Origin: Blautia sp.
GTDB lineage: Bacteria > Bacillota > Clostridia > Lachnospirales > Lachnospiraceae
DNA length: 64,000 nt
NCBI GenBank assembly: GCA_021772055.1
Contig: JAETNR010000016.1
Location: forward strand, 16,087-80,086
Reading direction: 5' to 3'
The first letter of the stretch is position 1. Every line of letters begins with the position of its first letter. The notes beneath the pieces were generated by a model. It saw nothing but the letters and a program-made list of their open reading frames with translations, did no database searches and was not told the DNA's origin. The position numbers and the translations under genes are program-made. Shown in pieces: positions 24,288 through 33,110 of this stretch.

Positions 24288-25174
24288 TGGAAAAACGGAA
24301 GGAATACGAAGATCATCATAGAAAAGTGTGCGTGCCGGATATGCACGCACATTTATCATGCCTGACAGAAGAATATGGAAAAGGTTTGTCAATGGAACAG
24401 GCAAGGGCACTGGGAGAAAAGGAACTTGAGATTCGTACAAGACATGGAATTATTACTTTTTTTAGCTGCGGGACACCCGGGGAGTGGGAATTTATGCAAA
24501 AGTACAGATTCCCGGGATCCGGAGAAGAAAAAGAGCGGGATATTTTATTGAGTTTCGGAATCCATCCCTGGCATGCGGATCAGTATCAGCCGGAGGATTT
24601 TATAGAGTACTTTCGGAAATGTGACGCAGTTGGGGAAATAGGAATGGATTCGGTCTGGTGTGATGTACCGCTGCCTGTACAAAGAAGGTCTTTTGAACAG
24701 CAGCTTCAGATTGCGGCAGATCTTCACAAGCCGATCGTACTGCATACAAAAGGCCAGGAAGAGCTGATCGGAGAAATGATCCGGGGATTTCCGGAGAATA
24801 TCTGCGTCCACTGGTATTCGGGAGATAGGAAAGTATTTGATAAATTTCTGGATCTTGGATGTTATTTTACCTGCGGACCGGATATGGCAGATGCCTGTGT
24901 AAAACCGGGTATGGAACCCAGGAGTCATGTGCAGCAGGAGACAGCAGAGCTTTATCGACATATGCTGAAAGCGATTCCATTGGATCATTTGTTTATTGAA
25001 ACCGATGGAATCTCGGCAGTCGCCTGGGCAAAGGGTACGGAATATCTGGAGCCGGAGGAGATTCCGTTAGTCCTGGGAGAGAATCTGGAATATGCGGCAA
25101 ACCAGAAAGAGCAATCAGGGGAGGAAATGGCAAACCAGATGCTCCATAATCTGCATTGTTTTCTAAAGAGATGA
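24284..25174 (+). CDS. TatD-like metal-dependent hydrolase in the TPP regulon
   Basis: 296 residues of the TatD/amidohydrolase barrel: PDMHAHL near residue 17 (HxH), GEIGMDSVWCD (metal-bridging Glu), PIVLHTKGQ and CVHWYSGD (His ligands) and FIETDGIS (Asp). Classic TatD proteins are Mg-dependent DNases, but this sits as fourth gene of a TPP-riboswitch operon with a ThiXYZ-like transporter. In Bacillus the imported formylaminopyrimidine is deformylated by the amidohydrolase YlmB; a TatD-like enzyme here may fill that role (inference). It is longer than TatD (about 260), with an insertion around residues 40-75 (EYGKGLSMEQARALGEKE). Confidence 0.78.
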   Translation: MMEKRKEYEDHHRKVCVPDMHAHLSCLTEEYGKGLSMEQARALGEKELEIRTRHGIITFFSCGTPGEWEFMQKYRFPGSGEEKERDILLSFGIHPWHADQYQPEDFIEYFRKCDAVGEIGMDSVWCDVPLPVQRRSFEQQLQIAADLHKPIVLHTKGQEELIGEMIRGFPENICVHWYSGDRKVFDKFLDLGCYFTCGPDMADACVKPGMEPRSHVQQETAELYRHMLKAIPLDHLFIETDGISAVAWAKGTEYLEPEEIPLVLGENLEYAANQKEQSGEEMANQMLHNLHCFLKR

Positions 25175-25178
25175 TAAA

Positions 25179-25206
25179 CGCTCCCGAAGCGGCTGCTTCG
25201 GGAGCG
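25179..25206. terminator. hairpin between convergent thi operon and rubrerythrin
   Basis: Perfect 12-bp stem CGCTCCCGAAGC (25179-25190) / GCTTCGGGAGCG (25195-25206), GGCT loop. There is no T tract; it may stop transcription from both sides. Confidence 0.65.
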
Positions 25207-25225
25207 TGGTCGTTATAATGCGCAA

Positions 25226-25762
25226 TTAATAGTTTTCTACTTTTCTTTCAAAATAAGCCTTGGGGTGTGCGCAAACGGGGCATACTTCAGGAGCTTCATC
25301 AGCCATGTGAACATATCCGCAGTTGCGGCATTTCCAGCCCAGGGGAGCGTCCCCCTTAAAGGTCTTATCAGCTTTGTAGGATTCCAGAAGTTTTTTATAG
25401 CGCTGTTCATGAGCGGCTTCCACTCTGGCAACTCCTTCAAATTTCAGCGCAAGTTCTTCGAAGCCTTCTTCCCTTGCCTCCCGTGCCATGCGGGCATACA
25501 TATCCGTCCACTCAAAGTTTTCGCCTGCTGCGGCATCTTCCAGGTTGGCGGCAATATCATGGATGCCGTGGAATTCCTTGAACCACATTTTCGCATGTTC
25601 TTTTTCCTGGTCTGCAGTTTCCAGATAAAGAGCGGCAAGCTGTTCATAGCCGGCTTTTTTTGCTGCGGAAGCATAGTATGTATATTTATTCCTTGCCTGG
25701 GATTCTCCTGCAAATGCGTCCATTAAGTTTTGTTCTGTTTTGGTTCCAGTGTATTTCGACAT
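25226..25762 (-). CDS. rbr: rubrerythrin
   Basis: 178 residues. The N-terminal ~140 residues are the ferritin-like diiron domain with its ExxR/ExxH ligands ([42 protein letters not shown]); the C-terminal ~40 residues are a rubredoxin-like iron site ([10 protein letters not shown] and [11 protein letters not shown]). It reduces hydrogen peroxide using NAD(P)H-derived electrons in anaerobes. Strong RBS AAAGGAGG before the ATG. It follows the reverse rubrerythrin and the PerR-like gene on the same strand, a peroxide-defence group. Confidence 0.97.
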   Translation of the reverse strand: MSKYTGTKTEQNLMDAFAGESQARNKYTYYASAAKKAGYEQLAALYLETADQEKEHAKMWFKEFHGIHDIAANLEDAAAGENFEWTDMYARMAREAREEGFEELALKFEGVARVEAAHEQRYKKLLESYKADKTFKGDAPLGWKCRNCGYVHMADEAPEVCPVCAHPKAYFERKVENY

Positions 25763-25791
25763 GATTTGACCTCCTTTGGAATATTGGTTTT

Positions 25792-25821
25792 AAAAAAGGA
25801 TCTGAGATTGCTCCCAGATCC
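25792..25821 (-). terminator. terminator between reverse rubrerythrin and rubrerythrin
   Basis: On the minus strand GGATCTG, 10-nt loop, CAGATCC, then six T. It ends the reverse-rubrerythrin mRNA but lies only 30 nt before the rubrerythrin ATG, so it may also act as an attenuator for rbr. Confidence 0.8.
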
Positions 25822-25876
25822 CTATAGTATTGTCAAGCTGTATAGAATTCAGAATTTTAGCAAGTCTCGCTTATTT

Positions 25877-26419
25877 TTAACCGAAATATCTCTTCAGCAG
25901 GCCGGCGAATGCTTTTCCGTGTCTTGCCTCGTCTTTTGCCATTTCATGAACAGTGTCATGGATTGCGTCAAGATTTGCTTCTTTTGCACGTTTTGCAAGA
26001 TCAAATTTACCGGCGGTAGCACCGTTTTCTGCTGCAACACGCATTTCAAGATTCTTCTTAGTACTGTCTGTAACAACTTCTCCAAGGAGTTCAGCAAATT
26101 TTGCTGCATGCTCTGCTTCTTCGTAAGCAGCCTTTTCCCAGTATAAGCCGATCTCAGGATAGCCTTCTCTGTGAGCTACTCTTGCCATTGCAAGGTACAT
26201 ACCAACCTCGGAGCATTCTCCTTCGAAGTTTGCTCTTAAGTCAGCAAGAATATCTTCGCTGACGCCCTTAGCGATTCCTACAACGTGCTCTGCTGCCCAG
26301 GAAAGTTCAGAATCCTGTTTGGAAAATTTTTCAGCAGGTGCTTTACAGATAGGACATGCTTCCGGTGCAGTGTCTCCTTCATGAACATAACCACAAACAT
26401 TACATACCCATTTTGCCAT
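25877..26419 (-). CDS. reverse rubrerythrin
   Basis: 180 residues in the reversed domain order: an N-terminal rubredoxin site ([25 protein letters not shown]) followed by the diiron domain ([76 protein letters not shown]). Such proteins are major NADH-linked peroxidases in clostridia (described in C. acetobutylicum). A 19-bp palindrome matching a Per box lies 42-60 bp before the start, so it is probably derepressed by peroxide through the PerR-like regulator encoded next door. Confidence 0.95.
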   Translation of the reverse strand: MAKWVCNVCGYVHEGDTAPEACPICKAPAEKFSKQDSELSWAAEHVVGIAKGVSEDILADLRANFEGECSEVGMYLAMARVAHREGYPEIGLYWEKAAYEEAEHAAKFAELLGEVVTDSTKKNLEMRVAAENGATAGKFDLAKRAKEANLDAIHDTVHEMAKDEARHGKAFAGLLKRYFG

Positions 26420-26461
26420 AGTTGTATCTCCTTTTCTTTATTTTATATTTTTTATTTTAAT

Positions 26462-26480
26462 AATAGTAATTATTACTATT
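26462..26480. promoter_or_regulatory. Per/Fur-type operator before reverse rubrerythrin
   Basis: Perfect palindrome AATAGTAATTATTACTATT (9-1-9). Its core AGTAATnATTACT is identical to that upstream of the PerR-like gene at 26940, so both are likely bound by that regulator. Confidence 0.75.
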
Positions 26481-26521
26481 TTAATTTAACATAGAAAATT
26501 GGACTTGTCAAGGGTGATTTT

Positions 26522-26914
26522 TTAATTTTTTTTCTTTTGCATACACTCTTCACAAATTCCGAAAAATCCGGCGCTGTAGCCTGTGATCTTTCCGCTGAAA
26601 TGTTCTTCTGCCTTATGAAGAATATCTGTTGCCTGAATATCCAGATCCATCACAGAACCGCATTCCGTACACATGAAATGGCAGTGAGGATTAGTGCGGG
26701 CATCGTAGCGATCCGGCCCGCTAAGGCTTGACAGTTTCTGGATTTCCCCAAGGTCAGTGAGGAGGGAGAGGTTGCGGTATACGGTTCCCAGACTGATCTT
26801 TGGGTAAATTTGCTTCATATTTTCATATACCACATCTGCTGTTGGATGTGTGGTCTGTCCCATGAGGAATTCTTTGATAGATTCCCTCTGGCGGCTATGT
26901 TTCAATGCAGCCAT
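26522..26914 (-). CDS. PerR-like Fur-family peroxide sensor
   Basis: 130 residues. The winged-helix part (HSRQRESIKEFLMGQTTHPTADVVYENMKQIYPKISLGTVYRNLSLLTDLGEI) precedes the metal domain. PDRYDARTNPHCHFMCTECGSVMDLD has the HxH and the Asp expected for the PerR regulatory iron site, and CTEC plus the late CEEC form the structural zinc site. It represses peroxide genes until the iron-bound His are oxidised. Its own promoter region carries the same operator as reverse rubrerythrin, suggesting autoregulation. PerR rather than Fur or Zur is judged from context and the Asp position. Confidence 0.85.
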   Translation of the reverse strand: MAALKHSRQRESIKEFLMGQTTHPTADVVYENMKQIYPKISLGTVYRNLSLLTDLGEIQKLSSLSGPDRYDARTNPHCHFMCTECGSVMDLDIQATDILHKAEEHFSGKITGYSAGFFGICEECMQKKKN

Positions 26915-26939
26915 GAAACTTCTCCTTTCTCTTTAGTAA

Positions 26940-26954
26940 CAGTAATGATTACTG
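26940..26954. promoter_or_regulatory. Per/Fur-type operator before the PerR-like gene
   Basis: Perfect 7-1-7 palindrome CAGTAATGATTACTG, 26 bp upstream of the PerR-like ATG (minus strand). Confidence 0.75.
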
Positions 26955-26973
26955 ATATCTATAATATATAATA

Positions 26974-27732
26974 CTAACCTTGTTTTGTCAAGATATATTT
27001 TCCATAAAAGGGAAGCGCGCTTTCACTATGCATTTCATCAATCATTAGCTGGACGGTATTTTTGTCTAATTCCTTCAACTCTTTTGAAAACATCCCCATC
27101 ACCTTCTCTATATTCTGACAGATATCATAAATGTGTGCATACATGGCCTTAAACGACGGATACTGCTGGATAATAAGAGAAATCGTTTCCGGATCATCAC
27201 TGCAGAGAAAAGCCAGCCATGCATCAAGTTTGTTTTTGATACCTTTATTGTGCAGGTTCTCGTAAAATATGTCAAGGGGGATAAAGAGATATTTCTGAAG
27301 AAGCTCCAGCTGAAGGCCTGTGTCAGATTTCTGTTGGAATGCATGCAAATAATTGTCCGGAAATTCATGAAATATCTTGGAACTGTTTTCAAAAAAGACA
27401 ATGGTATAAACTGTAGAAATACTTTTATAAGAGAAGCGCTTTTTCTTCTTTTCCCGGATTGTTTTATACTGGCGCAGCAAAAGGTCGGCTGAATAGCAGG
27501 CGCTTCGCTGACCGGGAAAGAAATATCCAATCTTCTGAATCTCAACATTTACAATCGTGCCGTCGCTTAACTGCACCACAATATCCATGATTACCAGTGA
27601 AGACTCATCCCCAAGGCGTGAATTATCCGTGGGCAAAACATAAAGGATCCGAACTTCTTTTCCCAAAAGAAGGGAAAGCAGATCATTCAGACGTTCCGGA
27701 ACCGCTTCAGGATTCAGGATTTTATTGCCATA
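26974..27732 (-). pseudogene. 5'-truncated Rpn-family nuclease
   Basis: The frame is open from 27732 but contains no ATG at a usable place; translation reads GNKILNPEAVPERLNDLLSLLLGKEV, then the Rpn/transposase_31 core SSLVIMDIVVQLSDGTIVNVEIQKIGYFFPGQRSACYSADLLLRQY, with the Asp and the ExQ-Lys region of the PD-(D/E)XK site. The C-terminal two thirds (DIFYENLHNKGIKNKLDAWLAFLCSD and so on) look normal. A stop (TAA) at 27733-27735 cuts the frame where about 25-30 N-terminal residues should be. A TTG at 27666 is the only available start codon with any plausibility. Unrelated in detail to the Rpn gene at 12487. Confidence 0.7.
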
Positions 27733-27960
27733 TTAAGCATAACACAAAACCCGGAATCTGCCAAAGAAAATCGTTCGACAAATTTCGCTCTTAATAAAAG
27801 GAAAATAAGCGCAGTGCTTCCATGTTGATTTTTGTGACAAAATAGTATATTCTGTTGAGAACAAAAAAGGATGGCAAACATAAGAAAATCTTAAGATTTT
27901 ACCCCTTTGATTTTAAAATTTCTTTGCTATTCTGATATCAGCAAGAGGGAGGTAAGTATA

Positions 27961-28659
27961 ATGGCAAACATTCTGGTTTGTGATGATGATAAGGACATCG
28001 TGGAGGCAATTGACATCTATCTTACGCAGGAAGGTTATCATACGTTGAAAGCCTATGACGGAGAGGAGGCGTTGAGGCAGCTTAAGGAACATCCCGTAGA
28101 TCTTTTGATCATTGATGTGATGATGCCGAAGCTGGACGGTATCCGGGCAACTCTGAAGATACGGGAAGAAAATCCGCTTCCCATTATTATTCTTTCTGCA
28201 AAGTCGGAAGATGCGGATAAGATTCTGGGGCTGAATGTGGGAGCTGACGATTATGTGACGAAACCCTTCAATCCCTTAGAGCTGGTAGCCCGGGTAAAAT
28301 CCCAGCTCCGCAGATACACAAGGCTTGGCGCGGCGGTGAAGAAAAATGGGGACGAGCATATTTATGAAACAGGCGGACTTTCTGTGAATGATGACCTGAA
28401 GGAAGTCTGCGTGGACGGAGAACCGGTGAAGCTGACGCCTATAGAGTATAACATTTTGCTTTTACTGATAAAAAATAAAGGGAGGGTTTTTTCCATCAAT
28501 CAGATTTACGAAAATATCTGGAATGAGGAGGCTATTGCAGCGGATAATACGGTGGCTGTGCATATCCGCCATATCCGGGAAAAAATTGAGATCAATCCCA
28601 AGGAACCCCGTTATCTGAAAGTAGTGTGGGGCCTTGGATATAAGGTGGAAAAGCTGTAG
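27961..28659 (+). CDS. OmpR-family response regulator
   Basis: 232 residues. Receiver domain with the acidic cluster CDDD at 7-10, phospho-acceptor Asp52 (LLIIDVMMPKLDG) and Lys about 103 (ILSAKSED); C-terminal winged helix with LTPIEYNILLLLIKNKGRVFSINQIYENIWNEE and VHIRHIREKIE. RBS GGGAGGT precedes ATG 27961. It is followed after 24 bp by its histidine kinase. No target genes can be read off; the membrane-damage and antibiotic-sensing TCS of Firmicutes have the same organisation. Confidence 0.93.
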   Translation: MANILVCDDDKDIVEAIDIYLTQEGYHTLKAYDGEEALRQLKEHPVDLLIIDVMMPKLDGIRATLKIREENPLPIIILSAKSEDADKILGLNVGADDYVTKPFNPLELVARVKSQLRRYTRLGAAVKKNGDEHIYETGGLSVNDDLKEVCVDGEPVKLTPIEYNILLLLIKNKGRVFSINQIYENIWNEEAIAADNTVAVHIRHIREKIEINPKEPRYLKVVWGLGYKVEKL

Positions 28660-28683
28660 ACATACAGGCGAAAGGGGTAAGTC

Positions 28684-31266
28684 ATGAAGAAGAAATGGTA
28701 TAGAAGCAATTGGTTAAAATGCATTTTGGTTATCGTTTTATTAAGCTCCGTGGCGGTTGGGGCAGTTTGCGGTACTCTGGCACTTGCAATGGCAAAGCAG
28801 GGGTACTTTGTATGGGAAGAGGACGGAGATACTTATATTAAGTCAGAGGGGCTCACAAGCAATGTATTTACGGATGTGCACAGGATACTGAATGGGCTGG
28901 AAGCAGAGCGCATCTTATCCTCTGAGGAAAACGGAGAACCGGACAAGGTGATCGATCTGCAGGAAGTTTATGAGGATAAGGATTTCACCTTCCGGAACAC
29001 CTCAGGACTTGCATACTCTATGAATGATCTGAAAGATTGGTCCGGATCCTTTGAAAGTGAAGATAGAGACGAAAAAAACGTAGTTGTCTGTGTATCCACA
29101 GAGAGGAATGAAAAAGATTACTACTATTATTATGATGAGTTCTGCAATATGGTGCGGAAGGGAGATATTGCGCTTGAGCTGGAAGAACTGGAACTGGATG
29201 GAGGAACAGAAGAAGATGCTGTAAATGAAATTCTTGAGATATTGCAGTACGCAGAGATTTATAATACGGATTTTGCTTTAAGGTCTATAAAAGATCAAAC
29301 CAGGAATAAGGAATATGCGTGCATTTTTACGCTGGGGGATGAGTTTATTGCAGAAGAGTATTCTCCTGTAGGGGCAGATAACCTTTTGGATGTTCTTAAT
29401 GAGAATCCGAACTGGCAGGGAAGAATCATAGATGCCTATGTTGCTCTGGAACAAATATTGGCGAGATTATCGGGCATGTCCGAAGATGCAGACCTATTTC
29501 AGGCAAATTATCAGGAGGGAGATACCAACATTACCTACTTCTATGCAGATCCGGATGAGAGGACAGTCTATACAAACAGGAGTGCACTTGCCGAAAAGGC
29601 CTACGGCTCAGGAAACTATGAGGAGTGCCTGCAGGAAATTTCGAAGATGGATGCGTTTACGATTATAAAGCCCAAACTTGGCGAGTGCGTATCCAATATG
29701 AATTTCGGGGAAGAACAGGGACTTATGATATGGCAGCATACATTGGAGCAGGAAGGATTTCTTGATAATTATATTTTTGCTGTGGCTGTGGATGGGGAAT
29801 TCCCTATTGAAGATTCTTATGCAAGTATTAATAGAAATTATGATAAATACGTAATGCTGAAAAGACCTGTGATGACCTGGCTTATTTTGGCAGTGGCGCT
29901 GTTTCTCATAAGTCTGGTATGGCTGACCGTGATCACAGGAAGACGAGCAGCGGATGAAGATATTTACCTGAATGGATTTGACCGGATCTGTACGGAAATT
30001 GTTGCTGTGATTTTGGCGGGATGCGTGTTGCCTGCTCTGGAAGTTGTCCGGCTGGTAAGCTATAAAATATCATCAACGGATAAAGCCTTTCTCGCCCTGG
30101 TGACGGGAATGGGAATTTATACGGCTGCAGTATGTCTTGTGGGATATCTAAGTTTCATAAAAAGGGTAAAAGCACGAACTCTCTGGAAAAACAGTGTTTT
30201 GAGGCGCATTCTGAAAATAGGAAAAGAGTTGTTCAGGAAAATAGGGAAGGTGCTGGAATTTTATTCCCGCAATACCCTCAGCAAAATCAAGCTGACCCTG
30301 CTTGGGGGCGTGTTCCTTTTGCTTCAGTTCGCCATCTGCGGTTTTGCATTTGCGGGCAGTGCTGCCTGGCTTTTGCTTTTACTGCTGATCGACTGTCTGG
30401 CACTGCTTTATATTTTATGGAAGGCAGATGGAACGGATAAGATCCTGGAAGGCTTAAAGCGAATCTCCAATGGAGAACTTCAGTACAAGATCCCCACAGA
30501 ACGGTTAAGAGGGAATCAGAAGGCTATGGCGGAATATATTAATAACATCGGAGGCGGACTTGATGCGGCAGTGGAAAACAGCCTGAAAAACGAGCGTATG
30601 AAAACAGAGCTGATCACCAATGTTTCTCATGACATAAAAACTCCCCTGACTTCCATCATCAACTATGTGGATCTATTAAAAAGAGAGAATTTTACAGATC
30701 CTAAAATCTGCGGTTATCTGGATGTCCTGGAGGCAAAGGCCCAAAGACTGAAGGTTCTCACAGAGGATGTGGTGGAAGCGTCAAAAGCCAGCTCCGGCAC
30801 CCTTAAGCTGGAGATGATGAATCTGAACTTTTCAGAAATGCTGTATCAGGTGATGGGAGAGTTTGAAGAACGGTTTGAGCAGCGGAATTTAACGCTGATG
30901 GTACATCTCACGGAGACCCCGGTGACTATTTGTGCAGACGGGCAGCGCCTGTGGCGTGTTCTGGAAAATGTGTTTAATAATGTGGTGAAATATGCATTGG
31001 AAGGAACCAGGGTTTACGTGCAGACCACACCGGAGAAGGGCAGGGTCGTCTTTTCTCTGAAGAATATTTCCGCCCAGCCCCTGAATTTTTCCGCAGATGA
31101 GCTTACAGAGCGCTTCATCCGCGGAGATGTTTCCAGAAACACAGAGGGCAGCGGTCTGGGGCTTTCCATCGCCAAAAGCCTGACGGAGCTTCAGGGCGGC
31201 GATTTCCGGCTGTACCTGGACGGTGATCTGTTTAAGGTGATCATTACATTTCCTCTGGTAAAATAA
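28684..31266 (+). CDS. large sensor histidine kinase, partner of the OmpR-type regulator
   Basis: 860 residues. One membrane helix at 14-38 (CILVIVLLSSVAVGAVCGTLALAMA), an extracytoplasmic part of about 350 residues, then five or so membrane helices between 395 and 580 (starting MTWLILAVALFLISLVWLTVI), a linker, and the kinase core: H-box LITNVSHDIKTPLTSIINY with His649, N-box RVLENVFNNVVKYA, and G-box GSGLGLSIAKSL. The multi-span region after the sensor is unusual compared with a simple two-helix kinase. The last 19 codons recur as a relic at 41233-41290. Confidence 0.92.
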   Translation: MKKKWYRSNWLKCILVIVLLSSVAVGAVCGTLALAMAKQGYFVWEEDGDTYIKSEGLTSNVFTDVHRILNGLEAERILSSEENGEPDKVIDLQEVYEDKDFTFRNTSGLAYSMNDLKDWSGSFESEDRDEKNVVVCVSTERNEKDYYYYYDEFCNMVRKGDIALELEELELDGGTEEDAVNEILEILQYAEIYNTDFALRSIKDQTRNKEYACIFTLGDEFIAEEYSPVGADNLLDVLNENPNWQGRIIDAYVALEQILARLSGMSEDADLFQANYQEGDTNITYFYADPDERTVYTNRSALAEKAYGSGNYEECLQEISKMDAFTIIKPKLGECVSNMNFGEEQGLMIWQHTLEQEGFLDNYIFAVAVDGEFPIEDSYASINRNYDKYVMLKRPVMTWLILAVALFLISLVWLTVITGRRAADEDIYLNGFDRICTEIVAVILAGCVLPALEVVRLVSYKISSTDKAFLALVTGMGIYTAAVCLVGYLSFIKRVKARTLWKNSVLRRILKIGKELFRKIGKVLEFYSRNTLSKIKLTLLGGVFLLLQFAICGFAFAGSAAWLLLLLLIDCLALLYILWKADGTDKILEGLKRISNGELQYKIPTERLRGNQKAMAEYINNIGGGLDAAVENSLKNERMKTELITNVSHDIKTPLTSIINYVDLLKRENFTDPKICGYLDVLEAKAQRLKVLTEDVVEASKASSGTLKLEMMNLNFSEMLYQVMGEFEERFEQRNLTLMVHLTETPVTICADGQRLWRVLENVFNNVVKYALEGTRVYVQTTPEKGRVVFSLKNISAQPLNFSADELTERFIRGDVSRNTEGSGLGLSIAKSLTELQGGDFRLYLDGDLFKVIITFPLVK

Positions 31267-31299
31267 TCAGCGGAGCTTCTGCTCCACAAATGACCGGCA

Positions 31300-31339
31300 G
31301 AGCCAGACATGAGAGGTGATCTTGTGCCTGGCTCTTTTT
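31300..31339. terminator. terminator shared by convergent kinases
   Basis: GAGCCAGACA / TGCCTGGCTC stem with a 15-nt loop and CTTTTTC tail on the plus strand. The stop of the YesM-like kinase overlaps its end at 31339. A near copy of this hairpin lies at 41370-41420. Confidence 0.8.
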
Positions 31340-33102
31340 CAGGAATGAACAGGCAGTAAAAAGGAAACGCATGTACAGACCCCTTTCTTGCTTCGGATGT
31401 GCAGGGCACACTGGGAGCCGTATTGAAGAATGAGTCTTCGGTTTACATTGGTTAGTCCGATATTTTTACTTGTCTCATCGTTGATCATTTGATAGAGATC
31501 TTGTATTTCATTTTTGTCCAGTCCGATTCCATTATCGGTGACGGAAAAATGAATCATGTTTTCTTTTGGAAAAATACGTACTTTGATGTAACCGGTTCTG
31601 TCTAAAGCAGCAATACCATGGCTGATGCTGTTTTCTACTAACGGCTGCAGGAGAAGTCGGGGAATGGGAAAATTCCGCAGCTCTTCTTCAATCTCAAAAT
31701 AGATGATAAACTGCTCTCCGTACCGCTGTTTCTGAATTTCTATATATTTTTTCAGATAAGTAAGCTCATCCTGCAGGGAAACCATGGTACTGGGATCCTG
31801 CAAAGAATATTTCAGAATATCCGAAAGATTCTGGATCGTACGGTTCAGCGTCCCCGGACGGCCTGTGATCTGCAGTGCTTGAAAATCAAGGGTCTGGAGA
31901 GTATTAAAAAGAAAATGCGGATTGATCTGAAGCTGGAGCGCAGTTTTTTCCGCCAATTGCTGCTGATATTGCTTTTCTGTCAGCTGACGCTGAAGGTAGG
32001 AGGACTTCAGGTATACCTGAATGACATTGTCCAGGATCACATCGTATTCATCCTCCACTACAGGTGTATGCATTTCCGGAATGTTACCTTTTTCGGCAGC
32101 ATCGAAGGTTTGAATGAGATCGCCAATTTTCTGGAAGTTACGTTCTGTAATGCGGTAGGATAAAAATAGCATGATCATACAATAGCATAAAAAGATACTG
32201 AGCAGGATCAGCATGGTAAAATACTGCTGTTTTATGACAGTAGAAAAGGGAATCAATGCACAGTATGAAATATCATAATCACTGTTGCTGCGTAATTCCA
32301 TATAGTATTTTTGCCCCGCTATTGTGATCCAGGTATTATTCAATTTGGCTAAGGAATCAGCATTATCTATGTATGTCTTCAGATAGTCCTGAAATTGCCG
32401 GTTCATTTGCTTGCCGGATGCGTTGAAAGCCAAGAACTGAAGCTTTTGGTCAAGGATATAGAGATACTCATTATTTGTGGAGGTACTGTTGTTTAAGGTA
32501 CGTTCAAAATCCGCAATATCAATATTCAGGATGATTACTCCGGAAATATTGCTCATACGCTGGAAGGCTGTGATGTACTGGGTCGGGGGAATATAGGAGT
32601 ATTCTTCAAATTCCCGGTGCGTGATCCAGAGTTTTTTGTTTTTATCCATCTGTTGGTAAGTGGGAAACCAGTCCTGGTCCGTAAAGGATGAAATACTTTG
32701 AAAACCGGAAGTAGTAGAAAAGAAATCATCAAATCCGTCCAGATATAGATAGATAGATGAAATATAGTCGTGGGACCGGGCAACACTTCCCAGCATGACA
32801 CGTATACTGTTGAGAAGGACGACATCCGAATAAGTAAAGGTGTCATGCTGGAAGAATCTTTTCAGGGAGAGGACAAGGCGGGGATTATAGGTAAGAAGTT
32901 CATACTGGTAAGCGGAAGAACCTACCACGTTTGTAATATTATCATCTACACGGACAAGTGTATTGCTGGATTCTGCTGTCATGGTTTTCATGGAACTTTT
33001 AAACTGGAAGAGGAGAAAAACCGCAGAAAGCAGCAGGGTTGGAATCAATGTGATCAATAAAAACTGTTTAAAACGTTTCAGAAAGAATTTACGCATCATC
33101 AT
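31339..33102 (-). CDS. YesM-type sensor histidine kinase
   Basis: 587 residues: membrane helix at 14-34, extracytoplasmic dCACHE-like sensor to about 290, second helix at 294-316 (YFTMLILLSIFLCYCMIMLFLSY), a HAMP-like linker, His_kinase domain with ALQLQINPHFLFNTLQTL (His396) and an HATPase with PLVENSISHG and DNGIGLD. These kinases respond to extracellular saccharides. It overlaps nothing but lies 8 bp after the YesN-type regulator and is divergent from the sugar ABC operon at 34088, so it very likely controls that operon. Confidence 0.93.
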   Translation of the reverse strand: MMMRKFFLKRFKQFLLITLIPTLLLSAVFLLFQFKSSMKTMTAESSNTLVRVDDNITNVVGSSAYQYELLTYNPRLVLSLKRFFQHDTFTYSDVVLLNSIRVMLGSVARSHDYISSIYLYLDGFDDFFSTTSGFQSISSFTDQDWFPTYQQMDKNKKLWITHREFEEYSYIPPTQYITAFQRMSNISGVIILNIDIADFERTLNNSTSTNNEYLYILDQKLQFLAFNASGKQMNRQFQDYLKTYIDNADSLAKLNNTWITIAGQKYYMELRSNSDYDISYCALIPFSTVIKQQYFTMLILLSIFLCYCMIMLFLSYRITERNFQKIGDLIQTFDAAEKGNIPEMHTPVVEDEYDVILDNVIQVYLKSSYLQRQLTEKQYQQQLAEKTALQLQINPHFLFNTLQTLDFQALQITGRPGTLNRTIQNLSDILKYSLQDPSTMVSLQDELTYLKKYIEIQKQRYGEQFIIYFEIEEELRNFPIPRLLLQPLVENSISHGIAALDRTGYIKVRIFPKENMIHFSVTDNGIGLDKNEIQDLYQMINDETSKNIGLTNVNRRLILQYGSQCALHIRSKKGVCTCVSFLLPVHS

Positions 33103-33110
33103 AATGGGTA

